From assembly GCF_003182155.1 (NCBI RefSeq), contig NZ_QGTG01000002.1, positions 1,317,646 to 1,381,645 on the forward strand: 64,000 nucleotides of DNA, given 5' to 3'. Of this stretch, positions 1 to 8,932 are shown in pieces. Made by a program: the position numbers and the translations under genes. The notes under the pieces are model-generated. The model was not told the DNA's origin and did no database searches. It saw only the letters and a list, made by a program, of their open reading frames with translations. Source of the stretch: Chitinophaga sp. S165 (GTDB taxonomy: Bacteria; Bacteroidota; Bacteroidia; Chitinophagales; Chitinophagaceae). The first letter of the stretch is position 1; the number at the start of each line of letters is the position of its first letter.

Positions 1-303
1 TGTAAGGAACAGAAAGCCCGGAAGGGTGAATACCACACCGGCAGCAATAGATTCGCCAGCTGAACCGGTAGTTTGAATGATGTTGTTTTCGAGAATAGTT
101 GTTTTGAAGAATTTCCTGCCCAGGGTAATGGCAATTACCGCGATAGGTATAGAGGCGGAAACGGTCAGTCCTGCTCTTAATGCCAGGTAAACTGTGGCGG
201 CGCCAAAAATAATCCCGAAAATGCAGCCCAGTATGATGGACTTCACTGTAAACTCCTTCATGTGCACCTCGGGCGCAACAAAAGGCTTGAATTTATCTGC
301 CAT
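1..303 (-). CDS. OPT family oligopeptide transporter, N-terminal part (cut by window edge)
   Basis: The minus strand reads from ATG at 303 to the window edge without a stop, giving the first 101 residues of an integral membrane protein. It starts MADKFKPFVAPEVHMKEFT, followed by hydrophobic helices (about 19-45 and 50-65) and the segment QTTGSAGESIAAGVVFTLP, which is typical of the first conserved block of OPT family transporters. These import peptides or metal-chelate compounds with protons across the inner membrane. The C-terminal part lies outside the window, so the substrate cannot be judged. The next gene along this strand's upstream side is another peptide transporter (POT family), which may suggest related nutrition but they are separated by about 440 bp and a hairpin element. 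Confidence 0.85.
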   Translation of the reverse strand, partial: MADKFKPFVAPEVHMKEFTVKSIILGCIFGIIFGAATVYLALRAGLTVSASIPIAVIAITLGRKFFKTTILENNIIQTTGSAGESIAAGVVFTLPGFLFLT

Positions 304-520
304 AAGTAGGTTTGATAGTATAGATTTTTGTTGATTAAGAGGCAATATAAGCGAAAAATCCCTTTTAAAAGTAGGGTGGCTGGTATTTACGCCAGCGAAG
401 GCCTGTTTTGCGTTCGTAAGTGAACTCCTCTGAAATATCAATCTTACTAATTGATAATCATATAAATATATTGAATTGATATTCTGATATGCCTAAGGAT
501 AGGGTCTTTGCTCTGCTCGT

Positions 521-627
521 CCATATCGCTATACCGTCATTTCCATATCATTTTACCGTCATCTCTATATCGAAAGGATATACAGATGACGGTAAAGTGA
601 TGGTGAAATGACGGTATCGCGATATGG
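521..627. repeat. Long imperfect hairpin (50-bp arms, 7-nt loop)
   Basis: Positions 521-570 and 578-627 are inverted copies that match at about 44 of 50 positions, around a 7-nt loop (CGAAAGG). Each arm also contains two versions of a 21-22 bp unit built on a core like TACCGTCAT flanked by CATATC, so the element has both inverted and direct repetition. There is no coding potential. It may be a mobile miniature element, a REP-like repeat or a double-stranded RNA structure; the sequence alone does not decide. Confidence 0.8.
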
Positions 628-693
628 AGATATAGAAAACCGGGTAAACCCAGAGGGGGATTGAGTTGTACCGGCACGGTCTTTTTGGGCAAT

Positions 694-726
694 AAAAAAG
701 GTGCAACCGTCAGGCTGCACCTTTTA
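694..726 (-). terminator. Rho-independent terminator of the POT transporter gene
   Basis: The arms AAAAGGTGCA and TGCACCTTTT enclose a short loop just past the POT stop codon. Read on the minus strand the stem runs into a T-rich stretch, so it fits a terminator for that gene. The A/T tracts on both sides would allow function in both directions. Confidence 0.8.
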
Positions 727-744
727 AACTAATATCAGAAATGC

Positions 745-2451
745 TTAATAAGAACCGGTTTTGTCCTTTACCACTTTGGCAATCCACTTACTGATCATCA
801 GCATGGCAACACCGGCAATGGCTGCAGATATCACCAGGATCAGGAAGTAGGTGCTCTTGTTGGTGAAGCTATCCCAGAAGGTGGCCATCAGGCCCGCTAC
901 CTTACCGGCAATCGCGTTCACTAGGTACCAGCCGCCCATCATAAGTGCTGTTACACGGGGAGGAGAAAGTTTGGATACCATGGATAAGCCGATAGGGCTT
1001 ACGAGGATCTCACCGACTGTAAATACCGCATAGGTGCCAAACAGCCAGGCCATGGAGGTTTTATCTATATATACGTTTGTCATGGAAGCGGCAAACACCA
1101 TCAGCAGGGAAGATGTACCTGCCAGGAAGATACCAAGTGCGATCTTCACCGGCGTGTTAGGTTCTTTTCCGCGCTTGGCAAGCCAGCCGAACAATCCTAC
1201 GACAATCAGACTGAATGCCACAATAAAGAATGGGTTGATAGACTGGAAGATCTCCGTGGAGATGAGCTTTAACTTACCATCCTGGGGCCATTTATCCTTT
1301 GGCAGGTTCTGGAAATAAGGGTCCGCACCCTGAACTTCGATCGTTTGACCGTTTGCATCTTTGATGGCACGGAAATGCTCGTCTATCTGAGTAACGGTAT
1401 GTGGTTCGGTAGTTACGGTTTGCAGCATACCAAGTGGTTGTGAAGCCTTTTCCATTGCCGGAGATATCTGGCGGTGGGTATACTGGTCAGCCCAGATGGT
1501 AAGACCTGTACTGTTCTGGTTATAGATCACCCAGAATACGATCGCTACTGCGAAGAAGGCCAGCAGAGCGCCCAGGCCGCGTTTATCTTCCTGTTGCTTT
1601 GAAGTGGTGAACAGGCGGATATAGAAGATAATGATAGGAACGCAGGCAAACAGGAATGCGTCATTTGACTTGGTGCCGAACAGCGTATGACCGAGTAAGT
1701 TCGGAGAACTGATAAAGTAGCCGATAGCAGCCGCAATAACAGCTGGTAACAGTGCACTTCCCAGGATCTTTCCGGTCGACATTTCGTCAGGAGACGGCTC
1801 TTTCCGTACATCTCCCGCAGCGATGACTTTTTGATTGGTAGCGAAAATGACCAATCCGATCAGCATACCTATACCGGCGGCAGCGAAGGCGTGCCCCCAT
1901 CCGTAGTGGTTACGGAGATAGGCGGCCACGAAGTTGCAGATAAAGGCGCCGATGTTCACGCCCATGTAAAAGATGTTGTAGGCCACGTCTTTTTTAGCCC
2001 TGAGGTCTTCCCGGTTGTAGATATTACCGAGAATGGTACCGATGTTGGGTTTGAAGAAACCATTACCGATAATGATCAGACCAAGTCCACCGTACATGGC
2101 CATGTCACCGGGGAAGGCAAGAGAGAAATAACCGGCTGCCAGTAAGATGCCCCCCAGGATCACCGCCCTGCGGTAACCGAGATAGCGATCGGCCAACAGG
2201 CCGCCGATGAAAGGAGATAAATAAACTAATGCGATGTAAGAACCGACGAGGTCCGCTGCTTTGGTGGTGTCAAACCCTTTACCGCCATTGGAAGATGGGT
2301 CAATGAGGTAAAGGAAAAAAATGCCGATCATCAGGTAATAGCCGAAACGTTCCCACATTTCTGTAAAAAAGAGTACATACAATCCCTTGTGGTGCCCTTT
2401 TCCCTTAGGCGAGGGCGAGATTACAGGCTGCTCAACAGCAGTTTGAGTCAT
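745..2451 (-). CDS. POT/PTR family peptide MFS transporter
   Basis: A 568-residue proton-coupled di/tripeptide importer of the inner membrane. Residues about 31-42 carry the EMWERFGYY form of the ExxER motif of the POT family, and FYMGVNIGAFICNF near residue 160-175 matches the second PTR2 signature. The helices of a 12-14 helix major facilitator fold are visible, with a long soluble loop between about residues 320 and 395, a feature I have seen described for Bacteroidota members of this family. The start ATG at 2451 gives a short polar N-terminus before the first helix. It is transcribed alone, ending at the 694-726 terminator. Peptide uptake is expected from the family; substrate preference is not visible. 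Confidence 0.93.
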   Translation of the reverse strand: MTQTAVEQPVISPSPKGKGHHKGLYVLFFTEMWERFGYYLMIGIFFLYLIDPSSNGGKGFDTTKAADLVGSYIALVYLSPFIGGLLADRYLGYRRAVILGGILLAAGYFSLAFPGDMAMYGGLGLIIIGNGFFKPNIGTILGNIYNREDLRAKKDVAYNIFYMGVNIGAFICNFVAAYLRNHYGWGHAFAAAGIGMLIGLVIFATNQKVIAAGDVRKEPSPDEMSTGKILGSALLPAVIAAAIGYFISSPNLLGHTLFGTKSNDAFLFACVPIIIFYIRLFTTSKQQEDKRGLGALLAFFAVAIVFWVIYNQNSTGLTIWADQYTHRQISPAMEKASQPLGMLQTVTTEPHTVTQIDEHFRAIKDANGQTIEVQGADPYFQNLPKDKWPQDGKLKLISTEIFQSINPFFIVAFSLIVVGLFGWLAKRGKEPNTPVKIALGIFLAGTSSLLMVFAASMTNVYIDKTSMAWLFGTYAVFTVGEILVSPIGLSMVSKLSPPRVTALMMGGWYLVNAIAGKVAGLMATFWDSFTNKSTYFLILVISAAIAGVAMLMISKWIAKVVKDKTGSY

Positions 2452-2656
2452 GGTAGATCTGTTTAGTTTGTTGTTTGTTTATGGTGTTAGTCAGTCGTTC
2501 GAATCCGGCAAGATAAATAAATTCAGCTTTTTATCGGGTAAAATGGTGTTTTTGGTCAAATTTTGGCCTTTCTTTGCAAAAAATTTGGAAGAACGGGCTG
2601 ATTGAAAGGTGAATGTAAATTATCAGGAGCACACAGTAGCGAATTTATTTTTTCAT

Positions 2657-3934
2657 ATGAAGATATTATTATTAGGAAGTGGTGGCAGGGAACATGCCCT
2701 GGCATGGAAAATGGCACAGAGCACTTATTGCGAACAGTTATTTATTGCCCCGGGAAATGCGGGAACTGCCCAATATGGCCAAAACCTGGACATCGCTGTT
2801 TCTGATTTTGAAAAAATAAAGACCTTTTGTCTTGAGAATGCTATCACTTTGGTGGTGCCTGGCTCTGAAGAACCACTGGTAAATGGTATTTATGATTATT
2901 TTCAGCAGGATGCCGCTTTACAGCATATTCCGGTGATGGGCCCTTCTGCCCTGGGCGCTCAGCTGGAAGGCAGTAAAGCGTTTGCAAAGCAGTTCATGTT
3001 ACGCCATAATATTCCTACTGCCGCTTACCGCGAGTTCAGTGAGGAAAATTATGAAGAAGGCGTGGCTTATCTGCGTGCGCATTCCCTGCCGATCGTACTT
3101 AAAGCTGACGGACTGGCTGCAGGTAAAGGTGTGGTGATCCTGAACGATCATGAAGAAGCAGTGGCGGAGTTTTCACAGATGATCAAAGACGCAAAGTTTG
3201 GCGAAGCGAGTAAGAAAGTAGTGATAGAGCAGTTCCTGACGGGTATCGAATTGTCAGTATTTGTACTGACAGACGGTCGTTCCTACAAGATACTGCCTAC
3301 CGCAAAGGATTATAAACGGATCGGCGAAGGAGACACCGGCCTGAATACAGGCGGTATGGGAGCCGTTTCCCCTGTTCCATTTGCCAACAAGGCATTTATG
3401 GATGTGGTGGAAGAACGTATCATCCGTCCTACAGTAGCAGGACTGGAAAAAGAGCAGATCGCCTATAACGGGTTTATCTTCTTCGGATTGATCAATGTAG
3501 ACGGGGAGCCGTTTGTGATTGAATACAACTGCCGTATGGGAGATCCGGAAACTGAGGTAGTGATGCCAAGACTGCAGAACGACCTGCTGGAGCTTTTTAA
3601 AGCCGTGCAGGAAGGACAGCTGTCAATACAGACAATTTATGAAGACGCCCGTGTGGCGACAACCGTTATGCTGGTAGCAAAAGGTTACCCTGAAGCATAC
3701 GAAAAAGGAAAGGTAATCAGCAACATACCGGCGCCTACGCAGGATCAGTTGGTGTTTCAGGCAGGAACGAAAGCCGCTGGCGGGGATATCCTCACCAATG
3801 GAGGTCGTGTACTGACTATAACTTCCCTGGCAGCTGATCTGGGCATTGCGTTGACCCACAGCCGGCAGACTGCTGAAATTATTGATTTTGAAGGCAAATA
3901 TTACAGGAGGGATATTGGTTTCGAGTTCGTGTAG
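2657..3934 (+). CDS. purD: Phosphoribosylamine-glycine ligase (GARS)
   Basis: This 425-residue cytoplasmic enzyme joins glycine to phosphoribosylamine with ATP, the second step of purine synthesis. The N-terminus MKILLLGSGGREHALAWK is the canonical start of the GARS N domain, so ATG 2657 is chosen over the in-frame start 48 bases upstream, whose extra residues have no family counterpart. The ATP-grasp domain follows, with KADGLAAGKGVVI near residue 135-150 and the metal and ATP-binding block EYNCRMGDPETEVVMPRL near residue 285-300. The length equals that of typical PurD. No other purine gene lies next to it; it stands between a divergent transporter and the mre operon. Confidence 0.95.
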   Translation: MKILLLGSGGREHALAWKMAQSTYCEQLFIAPGNAGTAQYGQNLDIAVSDFEKIKTFCLENAITLVVPGSEEPLVNGIYDYFQQDAALQHIPVMGPSALGAQLEGSKAFAKQFMLRHNIPTAAYREFSEENYEEGVAYLRAHSLPIVLKADGLAAGKGVVILNDHEEAVAEFSQMIKDAKFGEASKKVVIEQFLTGIELSVFVLTDGRSYKILPTAKDYKRIGEGDTGLNTGGMGAVSPVPFANKAFMDVVEERIIRPTVAGLEKEQIAYNGFIFFGLINVDGEPFVIEYNCRMGDPETEVVMPRLQNDLLELFKAVQEGQLSIQTIYEDARVATTVMLVAKGYPEAYEKGKVISNIPAPTQDQLVFQAGTKAAGGDILTNGGRVLTITSLAADLGIALTHSRQTAEIIDFEGKYYRRDIGFEFV

Positions 3935-4288
3935 CAGATGTTCATTTGCGCCTTTCACGCCTTGCCGGCGCGAAAAGTGTAGTCTGAGCCAGTGTCCCGT
4001 TTAAGCATCGGGAAGGGTCGCGGGGATGACCGGAGAGAGCATAACTCATTCATACAGAGCACACAATTTAGACAAACCATTTTTCGTTTAAGCGTTTTCG
4101 AGAGTCATTACTATGCCGGCTGTTACCTTGTCAATAAGTGTTGCAACTTACTAACCGGCTCATCAGATACAATAAATAACATTTTTTAATATTTAGTTGT
4201 ATTATTGAGAAAACAAACAATTTTTAGATTGTATATTCGTTGGAATTATTCATTTTTGCACACAATAATATTTTGACCATATTAAGCA
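3935..4288. other. Intergenic region between purD and mreB
   Basis: This 354-bp stretch holds no credible gene. A small inverted repeat TCCCG...CGGGA (3995-4013) lies after purD but lacks a T tract, so it is at best a weak terminator. The last 100 bases are very AT-rich and contain the likely mreB promoter. Confidence 0.5.
4229..4258 (+). promoter_or_regulatory. Candidate mreB operon promoter
   Basis: TTG at 4229-4231 is followed by 19 bases and then CATTTTTG at 4251-4258, which matches five of the six fixed positions of the Bacteroidota TTTG-N19-TAnnTTTG promoter. The predicted start is about 25 bases before the mreB ATG. It is a single-mismatch match in an AT-rich region, so certainty is moderate. 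Confidence 0.4.
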
Positions 4289-5311
4289 ATGGGGTTCTTT
4301 AATTTTTTAACACAGGAAATAGCGATTGACTTAGGTACAGCTAACACGCTGATCATACACAACGACCAGGTGGTAGTGGATGAACCTTCCATTGTAGCTA
4401 TAGAACGCGCAAGCGGTAAAATCGTGGCGGTAGGAAAGAAGGCAATGATGATGCACGAGAAGACGCATGAGTACCTGCGTACGATCCGTCCGTTGAAAGA
4501 TGGTGTGATAGCCGACTTCAATGCGGCAGAAGGTATGCTTCGCGAGATGATCAAACTGGTGTATCCAAAAAAGCCCTTATTCTCCCCAAGCTGGCGTATG
4601 GTTATCTGCATACCCTCCAGCATTACAGAAGTAGAAAAACGCGCCGTACGCGACTCTGCCGAACAGGCAGGCGCGAAGGAAGTGTTCCTCATACATGAAC
4701 CTATGGCCGCTGCATTAGGTATCGGCATTGACGTTGAAGAACCCGTAGGTAACATGATCATTGACATCGGGGGCGGTACCACTGGTATCTCCGTGATCGC
4801 CCTGGCAGGTATTGTTTGTGACCAGAGTATCCGTATTGCCGGTGATGAATTCACTGCCGACATCATGGAAGCCCTGCGCCGCTATCATAGCCTGTTGATC
4901 GGTGAAAGGACCGCTGAACAGATCAAGATCCAGATCGGCTCCGCGTTGAAAGAACTGGACAACCCACCAGATGATGTAGCCGTAAACGGCCGTGACCTGG
5001 TAACGGGTATTCCTAAACAAATTATGGTGTCTTACCAGGAAGTAGCTGAAGCATTGGATAAATCCATCTTCAAGATCGAAGAAGCTATCCTGAAAGCACT
5101 GGAAACCACGCCGCCGGAACTGGCTGCAGATATCTACCGCAGAGGGTTATACCTGACCGGTGGTGGTGCATTGCTCCGCGGACTGGATAAACGTCTCACA
5201 CAGAAGATTAAGCTGCCAGTGCACGTTGCGGACGATCCGTTACGCGCCGTGGTAAGAGGTACCGGAATAGCACTGAAACACGTAGGTAAATATCCGTTCC
5301 TAATGCAATAA
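4289..5311 (+). CDS. mreB: Rod shape-determining protein MreB
   Basis: A 340-residue actin-like ATPase that forms membrane-bound filaments and positions the side-wall synthesis machinery. The phosphate 1 motif DLGTANTLI (residues about 11-19) and the phosphate 2 segment DIGGGTTGISVIAL (about 158-171) are intact, and the C-terminal GGGALLRGLD adenosine motif is present. Length matches the family. It is the first gene of a same-strand series mreB-mreC-mreD-PBP2-rodA, the standard elongasome order. A strong hairpin separates it from mreC, which could set the ratio of MreB to the downstream proteins. Confidence 0.97.
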   Translation: MGFFNFLTQEIAIDLGTANTLIIHNDQVVVDEPSIVAIERASGKIVAVGKKAMMMHEKTHEYLRTIRPLKDGVIADFNAAEGMLREMIKLVYPKKPLFSPSWRMVICIPSSITEVEKRAVRDSAEQAGAKEVFLIHEPMAAALGIGIDVEEPVGNMIIDIGGGTTGISVIALAGIVCDQSIRIAGDEFTADIMEALRRYHSLLIGERTAEQIKIQIGSALKELDNPPDDVAVNGRDLVTGIPKQIMVSYQEVAEALDKSIFKIEEAILKALETTPPELAADIYRRGLYLTGGGALLRGLDKRLTQKIKLPVHVADDPLRAVVRGTGIALKHVGKYPFLMQ

Positions 5312-5321
5312 TATCAGGAAA

Positions 5322-5354
5322 TGTACAAGGCAGTTGCAAAAGCTGCCTTGTACA
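5322..5354 (+). promoter_or_regulatory. mreB-mreC intergenic hairpin (attenuator or processing site)
   Basis: TGTACAAGGCAG at 5322-5333 and its exact reverse complement at 5343-5354 form a 12-bp perfect stem with a 9-nt loop, extendable by two more pairs. It lies 10 bases after the mreB stop and 23 bases before the likely GTG start of mreC. There is no T tract after it, so it resembles a partial terminator, an RNA-stability element or an RNase site more than a full terminator. Confidence 0.7.
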
Positions 5355-5377
5355 CTTCTATTAAGAAAATATATCCT

Positions 5378-6265
5378 GTGCGTAATCTCATCATTTTCTT
5401 TAGGCGCTATTTTAATTTTTTTCTGTTTCTGCTGCTGGAAGTGATTTGCATTGTGCTGGTATTCCGGAACAACGATCTTCAGAAATCAGCCTACCTCAAC
5501 TCCGCCAATAGTCTCAGTGCCAGGTTATACGAACGTTACAACAATGTGGAGTATTATTTTCACCTGAAAGCTACCAATGATAGCCTGGTGAAAGAAAATG
5601 CCCGCCTCCATAATATGTTGCGCACCAGCTTTGACGAAGTTTCCGTTGATAATATTGTCAAACTAGACACCATCCGGCATTACAGCACCGATACTACCCG
5701 TAAAGTGATCGGAACAGAAGTGCGCCGCTATCTCTACAAAGAAGCGAAAGTGGTGAACAAAAGCGTTAACAGTCCCATTAACTATATTACTATCCGGCGT
5801 GGCCGGGCAGATGGCATTAAACCCAATATGGGTGTAGTAGGGCCAAGTGGTGTTGTCGGTGTGGTCCGTAGCGTGAATGAGAATTACGCCGTGGTGTTAT
5901 CCCTCCTGTCAAAAGGAAAAAACTTTGGTTTCAGCGCCCGTCTGAGTTATAGCAAGGAAATGGGTACCGTACGCTGGTACGGCGGTGAAGCAGGATATGC
6001 CGTGATGGAAGATGTGCCGAAAAGTGTAAAACTGATCAGAGGAGATACGGTAGTAACAAGCGGTTTTTCCGCACTGTTCCCGGAAAATATTCCTATCGGA
6101 TACGTAGAATCCTATACCGTAGCGGATAAATCCAGCACTTCCTATACCATCAGGATCAAACTGGCGACTAACTTTTATAATCTTCAGTACGTCTACGTCA
6201 TAGACAATCTGTTGAAAGAAGAACAACAATCTTTAGAAGATTCAACTTACAGGCTGATTAAATGA
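5378..6265 (+). CDS. mreC: Rod shape-determining protein MreC
   Basis: MreC is a periplasmic scaffold of the elongation complex, anchored by one N-terminal helix, that activates PBP2-RodA. From GTG 5378 the protein has 295 residues: a basic start RNLIIFFRRYFNFF, a membrane helix (about 12-30), a coiled-coil region (about 50-75), then the beta-rich MreC core with GPSGVVGVVRSV and SGFSALFPENIPIG. An upstream ATG at 5321 is in frame but lies inside the 5322-5354 hairpin, and its added residues are not like MreC N-termini, so the GTG is preferred. The stop overlaps the mreD start by four bases (ATGA), implying coupled translation. Confidence 0.92.
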   Translation: MRNLIIFFRRYFNFFLFLLLEVICIVLVFRNNDLQKSAYLNSANSLSARLYERYNNVEYYFHLKATNDSLVKENARLHNMLRTSFDEVSVDNIVKLDTIRHYSTDTTRKVIGTEVRRYLYKEAKVVNKSVNSPINYITIRRGRADGIKPNMGVVGPSGVVGVVRSVNENYAVVLSLLSKGKNFGFSARLSYSKEMGTVRWYGGEAGYAVMEDVPKSVKLIRGDTVVTSGFSALFPENIPIGYVESYTVADKSSTSYTIRIKLATNFYNLQYVYVIDNLLKEEQQSLEDSTYRLIK

Positions 6266-6771
6266 GTATACTGTTAAGAAATATTATCCGCTTCGTGCTC
6301 TTACTGCTGTTGCAGGTATTTGTACTGAAAGAGATCCGGTTACACCAGCTGGTAGGACTTAACCTGTATATGTTGTTCATACTGCTGCTGCCTTTTAATA
6401 TGCCCCGTCCTGCACTGATGCTGGTAGCGCTGTTAATGGGCCTTAGCCTGGACATGTTTATGAACACAATGGGTATGCACGCTGCAGCCTGTGTGTTTAT
6501 CGCTTATCTCCGTCCGTTCATCATCAATATACTGTCTCCGCAGGGTGGTTTTGAAACGACCCAGAAAACACCTTCCATGACCAGCATGGGGGTTTCCCAA
6601 TTCCTGACCTATATCGCAATCCTGGTATTCTTACACAATCTGGTGTATTTCCCACTGGAAGTGTTTAGCCTTGGGAGCTTCTTCTACCTGCTTTTGAAGA
6701 TCCTGTTGTCAACAGCGGCCAGTATCGTACTGATCGTGTTGTACGAATTACTGTTCTTTTCCAAGAAGTAG
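6262..6771 (+). CDS. mreD: Rod shape-determining protein MreD
   Basis: A 169-residue, very hydrophobic inner-membrane protein with about five helices. MreD sequences diverge strongly, so the call rests on size, hydrophobicity, the segment LGLSLDMFMNTMGMHAAACV (close to the conserved GxxxD...GxHA pattern of bacterial MreD) and its place directly after mreC with a 4-base overlap. It links MreC to the PBP2-RodA glycan polymerase in the rod complex. Confidence 0.9.
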   Translation: MSILLRNIIRFVLLLLLQVFVLKEIRLHQLVGLNLYMLFILLLPFNMPRPALMLVALLMGLSLDMFMNTMGMHAAACVFIAYLRPFIINILSPQGGFETTQKTPSMTSMGVSQFLTYIAILVFLHNLVYFPLEVFSLGSFFYLLLKILLSTAASIVLIVLYELLFFSKK

Positions 6772-6970
6772 GCGTGGAGTATAGTCCAGAGACCATATTT
6801 TAGTAGATGATTATGTTTTGTTAAAATCAGGGATAGTAACAGATAGCACAGAACGTAATATCTAACTTTAGAAGAAATTGAAAGTCATATTATAAAGCAA
6901 CAGGTCGCTTGCTTCATCTTTCTGCCAAACGGTGGGGGAGGCCGTGAAGTGGCCACATTATTCAGCGTAA

Positions 6971-8926
6971 ATGTCTGTCTATAATCAGCCCAGGAAAAGA
7001 GTAATACAGTTTATCATACTTGGAATGGTAATCTTGATGATTACCAGGTTGTTCTTTTTGCAGGTAGTGGAAAAGAAATATTCCAAGCTGGCGGATGCCA
7101 ACGCGGTACTCCGTAAAGTGGTATATCCCAGCCGTGGTATTATCTTTGACCGCAAAGGCAGAAGTATCCTTAGCAATGATGCTATGTATGACCTCGTGGT
7201 AACGCCGATCAGTGTCAAAAACATTGATACGGCTTACATGTGTGAGATCCTCCAGATAGATAAAGAAGAATTCAGAAAACGTATCACTACCGCTATCATT
7301 AAGAATGGCAGCCGTCGTGTATCAGTATTTGCTTCCCTGTTGCCTCCCGAAATGTTCGGCCGCCTGCAGGAAAGCATGTATATGTTCCAGCCGGGATTTG
7401 AGCTGGTACAACGCCAGATCCGCTCCTACCCTTTCAATGCTGCCGCCAATATACTCGGTTACATCGGAGAGGTGTCTCCCCAGATGTTGCAGAAACCAGC
7501 GTACAGCGCTTATAACCAGGGCGACTACCTGGGTATGACGGGTCTTGAAAGAACTTACGAAAGTGTGTTGATGGGGACCCGTGGTATACAGTACCTCGTA
7601 AAAGATAACCTGAACCGTCCGCAGGGACCATATGAAAAAGGAGAGTTCGATACGGCCGCTATTGCCGGTAAAAACCTCCGCCTGGCACTGGACGTAGATC
7701 TCCAGGTATTAGGCGAACACCTGATGCGTAACAAGATCGGCAGCATCGTGGCTATAGATCCACGCACAGGAGGTATCCTGACCATGGTAAGTGCCCCTAC
7801 CTTCGACCCGAACCTGCTGACCGGTTCTTACAGGACACGCAACTTCAGCAGATTGTTCACCGATACTACAAAGCCACTTTTTAACCGCGCCATACAGGCA
7901 GGATACCCGCCGGGATCGGCAATGAAACCACTGACAGCGCTGATCGCACTGGATGAAGGTGTGATAACGCCCAGCTTTGGTTTTCCCTGCTTTGGTTCCT
8001 ATAATTATTGCGGCCGCCCGATAGCCTGTACGCACCATAATGCCGGACACGCAGCTAACCTGCGACTGGCTATTGCAAACTCCTGTAACGCCTACTTCGT
8101 ACACCTTTACCGGATGGAAGTGGATGCTAACAAATGGGGAGGGGTGAAAAAAGGACATCAGAAATGGCATGACTACATTTCCTCTTTCGGTCTGGGACAC
8201 AGACTGGGGGTAGATATCCCTGGTGAATCATCAGGTAAGGCTATTGATTCTGCCGGTATGAATAAATTGTACCGCGGCCAGTGGAACTCCTGTTCTGAAC
8301 TGTATGTTGGTATGGGACAGGGACAGGTTGTAGCTACGCCGATGCAAATGGCGAACGCCATGTGTATCATAGCCAATAAAGGATATTATTATCTGCCGCA
8401 TTTCGTGGATAAGATCGATAACGATGATAGCGAGCTGCTGAAAAAATATAAGGACAGACATACTGTAGCGCATGTATCTGACTCTTCCTATATGCCGGTG
8501 ATCTATGGTATGGAGGACGTTGTAGAAAGAGGTACGGGTGTTTCTGCGAAAATTGAAGGTGAGATCGTGTGTGGTAAAACAGGTACAGCAGAGAACAACG
8601 CTATTGTGAACGGTAAACTTGCAAAACTGAAGAACCACTCCGTTTTCGTGGCCTTCGCCCCCAGGGATAATCCGAAGATCGCTATTGCGGTGATCGTGGA
8701 GAACGCCGGTTTTGGTAGTACATATGCTGCGCCTATCGCCAGTCTGATCATGGAGAAATACCTGCATGATACGATCTCTGTGAAGCGTAAGCCACAAATG
8801 AAGACGTTGCTGGAATACAATACACTGGACCCGGTTGTACGGGAAAAATCCAAGCTTGACTCATTGAATGGAGCCAGCGCAAAAATGACATCAGATCAGA
8901 TACTTAAACTTTATTTCCGGGATTAA
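6971..8926 (+). CDS. mrdA: Penicillin-binding protein 2 (elongasome transpeptidase)
   Basis: A 651-residue class B PBP that crosslinks peptidoglycan during side-wall growth with RodA. An N-terminal membrane helix (about 11-30) is followed by the PBP dimerisation domain (SRGIIFDRKGRSILSND) and the transpeptidase domain with the three catalytic motifs: SAMK (near residue 316), SCN (near 371) and KTG (near 535). The C-terminus ends with a short charged tail. About 200 bases separate it from mreD; the spacing to rodA is only 6 bases, so PBP2 and RodA are co-translated. Typical Bacteroidota PBP2 length. Confidence 0.95.
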   Translation: MSVYNQPRKRVIQFIILGMVILMITRLFFLQVVEKKYSKLADANAVLRKVVYPSRGIIFDRKGRSILSNDAMYDLVVTPISVKNIDTAYMCEILQIDKEEFRKRITTAIIKNGSRRVSVFASLLPPEMFGRLQESMYMFQPGFELVQRQIRSYPFNAAANILGYIGEVSPQMLQKPAYSAYNQGDYLGMTGLERTYESVLMGTRGIQYLVKDNLNRPQGPYEKGEFDTAAIAGKNLRLALDVDLQVLGEHLMRNKIGSIVAIDPRTGGILTMVSAPTFDPNLLTGSYRTRNFSRLFTDTTKPLFNRAIQAGYPPGSAMKPLTALIALDEGVITPSFGFPCFGSYNYCGRPIACTHHNAGHAANLRLAIANSCNAYFVHLYRMEVDANKWGGVKKGHQKWHDYISSFGLGHRLGVDIPGESSGKAIDSAGMNKLYRGQWNSCSELYVGMGQGQVVATPMQMANAMCIIANKGYYYLPHFVDKIDNDDSELLKKYKDRHTVAHVSDSSYMPVIYGMEDVVERGTGVSAKIEGEIVCGKTGTAENNAIVNGKLAKLKNHSVFVAFAPRDNPKIAIAVIVENAGFGSTYAAPIASLIMEKYLHDTISVKRKPQMKTLLEYNTLDPVVREKSKLDSLNGASAKMTSDQILKLYFRD

Positions 8927-8932
8927 TCAGTT

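Larger units (their letters stand above)
304..744. other. Intergenic region with hairpin element and terminator
   Basis: This 441-bp gap between the two peptide transporter genes holds no credible gene. It contains the 107-bp imperfect hairpin at 521-627 and the POT gene terminator at 694-726. The left part (304-520) should hold the promoter of the OPT gene, but I could not find a clear TAnnTTTG element there. Confidence 0.6.

Noticed and set aside
5321..5377. Extended N-terminus of MreC from ATG 5321
   Set aside because: The added codons lie in a perfect hairpin and do not resemble MreC; GTG 5378 gives the normal N-terminus.
6772..6970. Phased TAAC units before PBP2
   Set aside because: GTAAC and GTAAT near 6836-6875 are 19 bases apart, not 11, and no -10 follows at the conserved distance.
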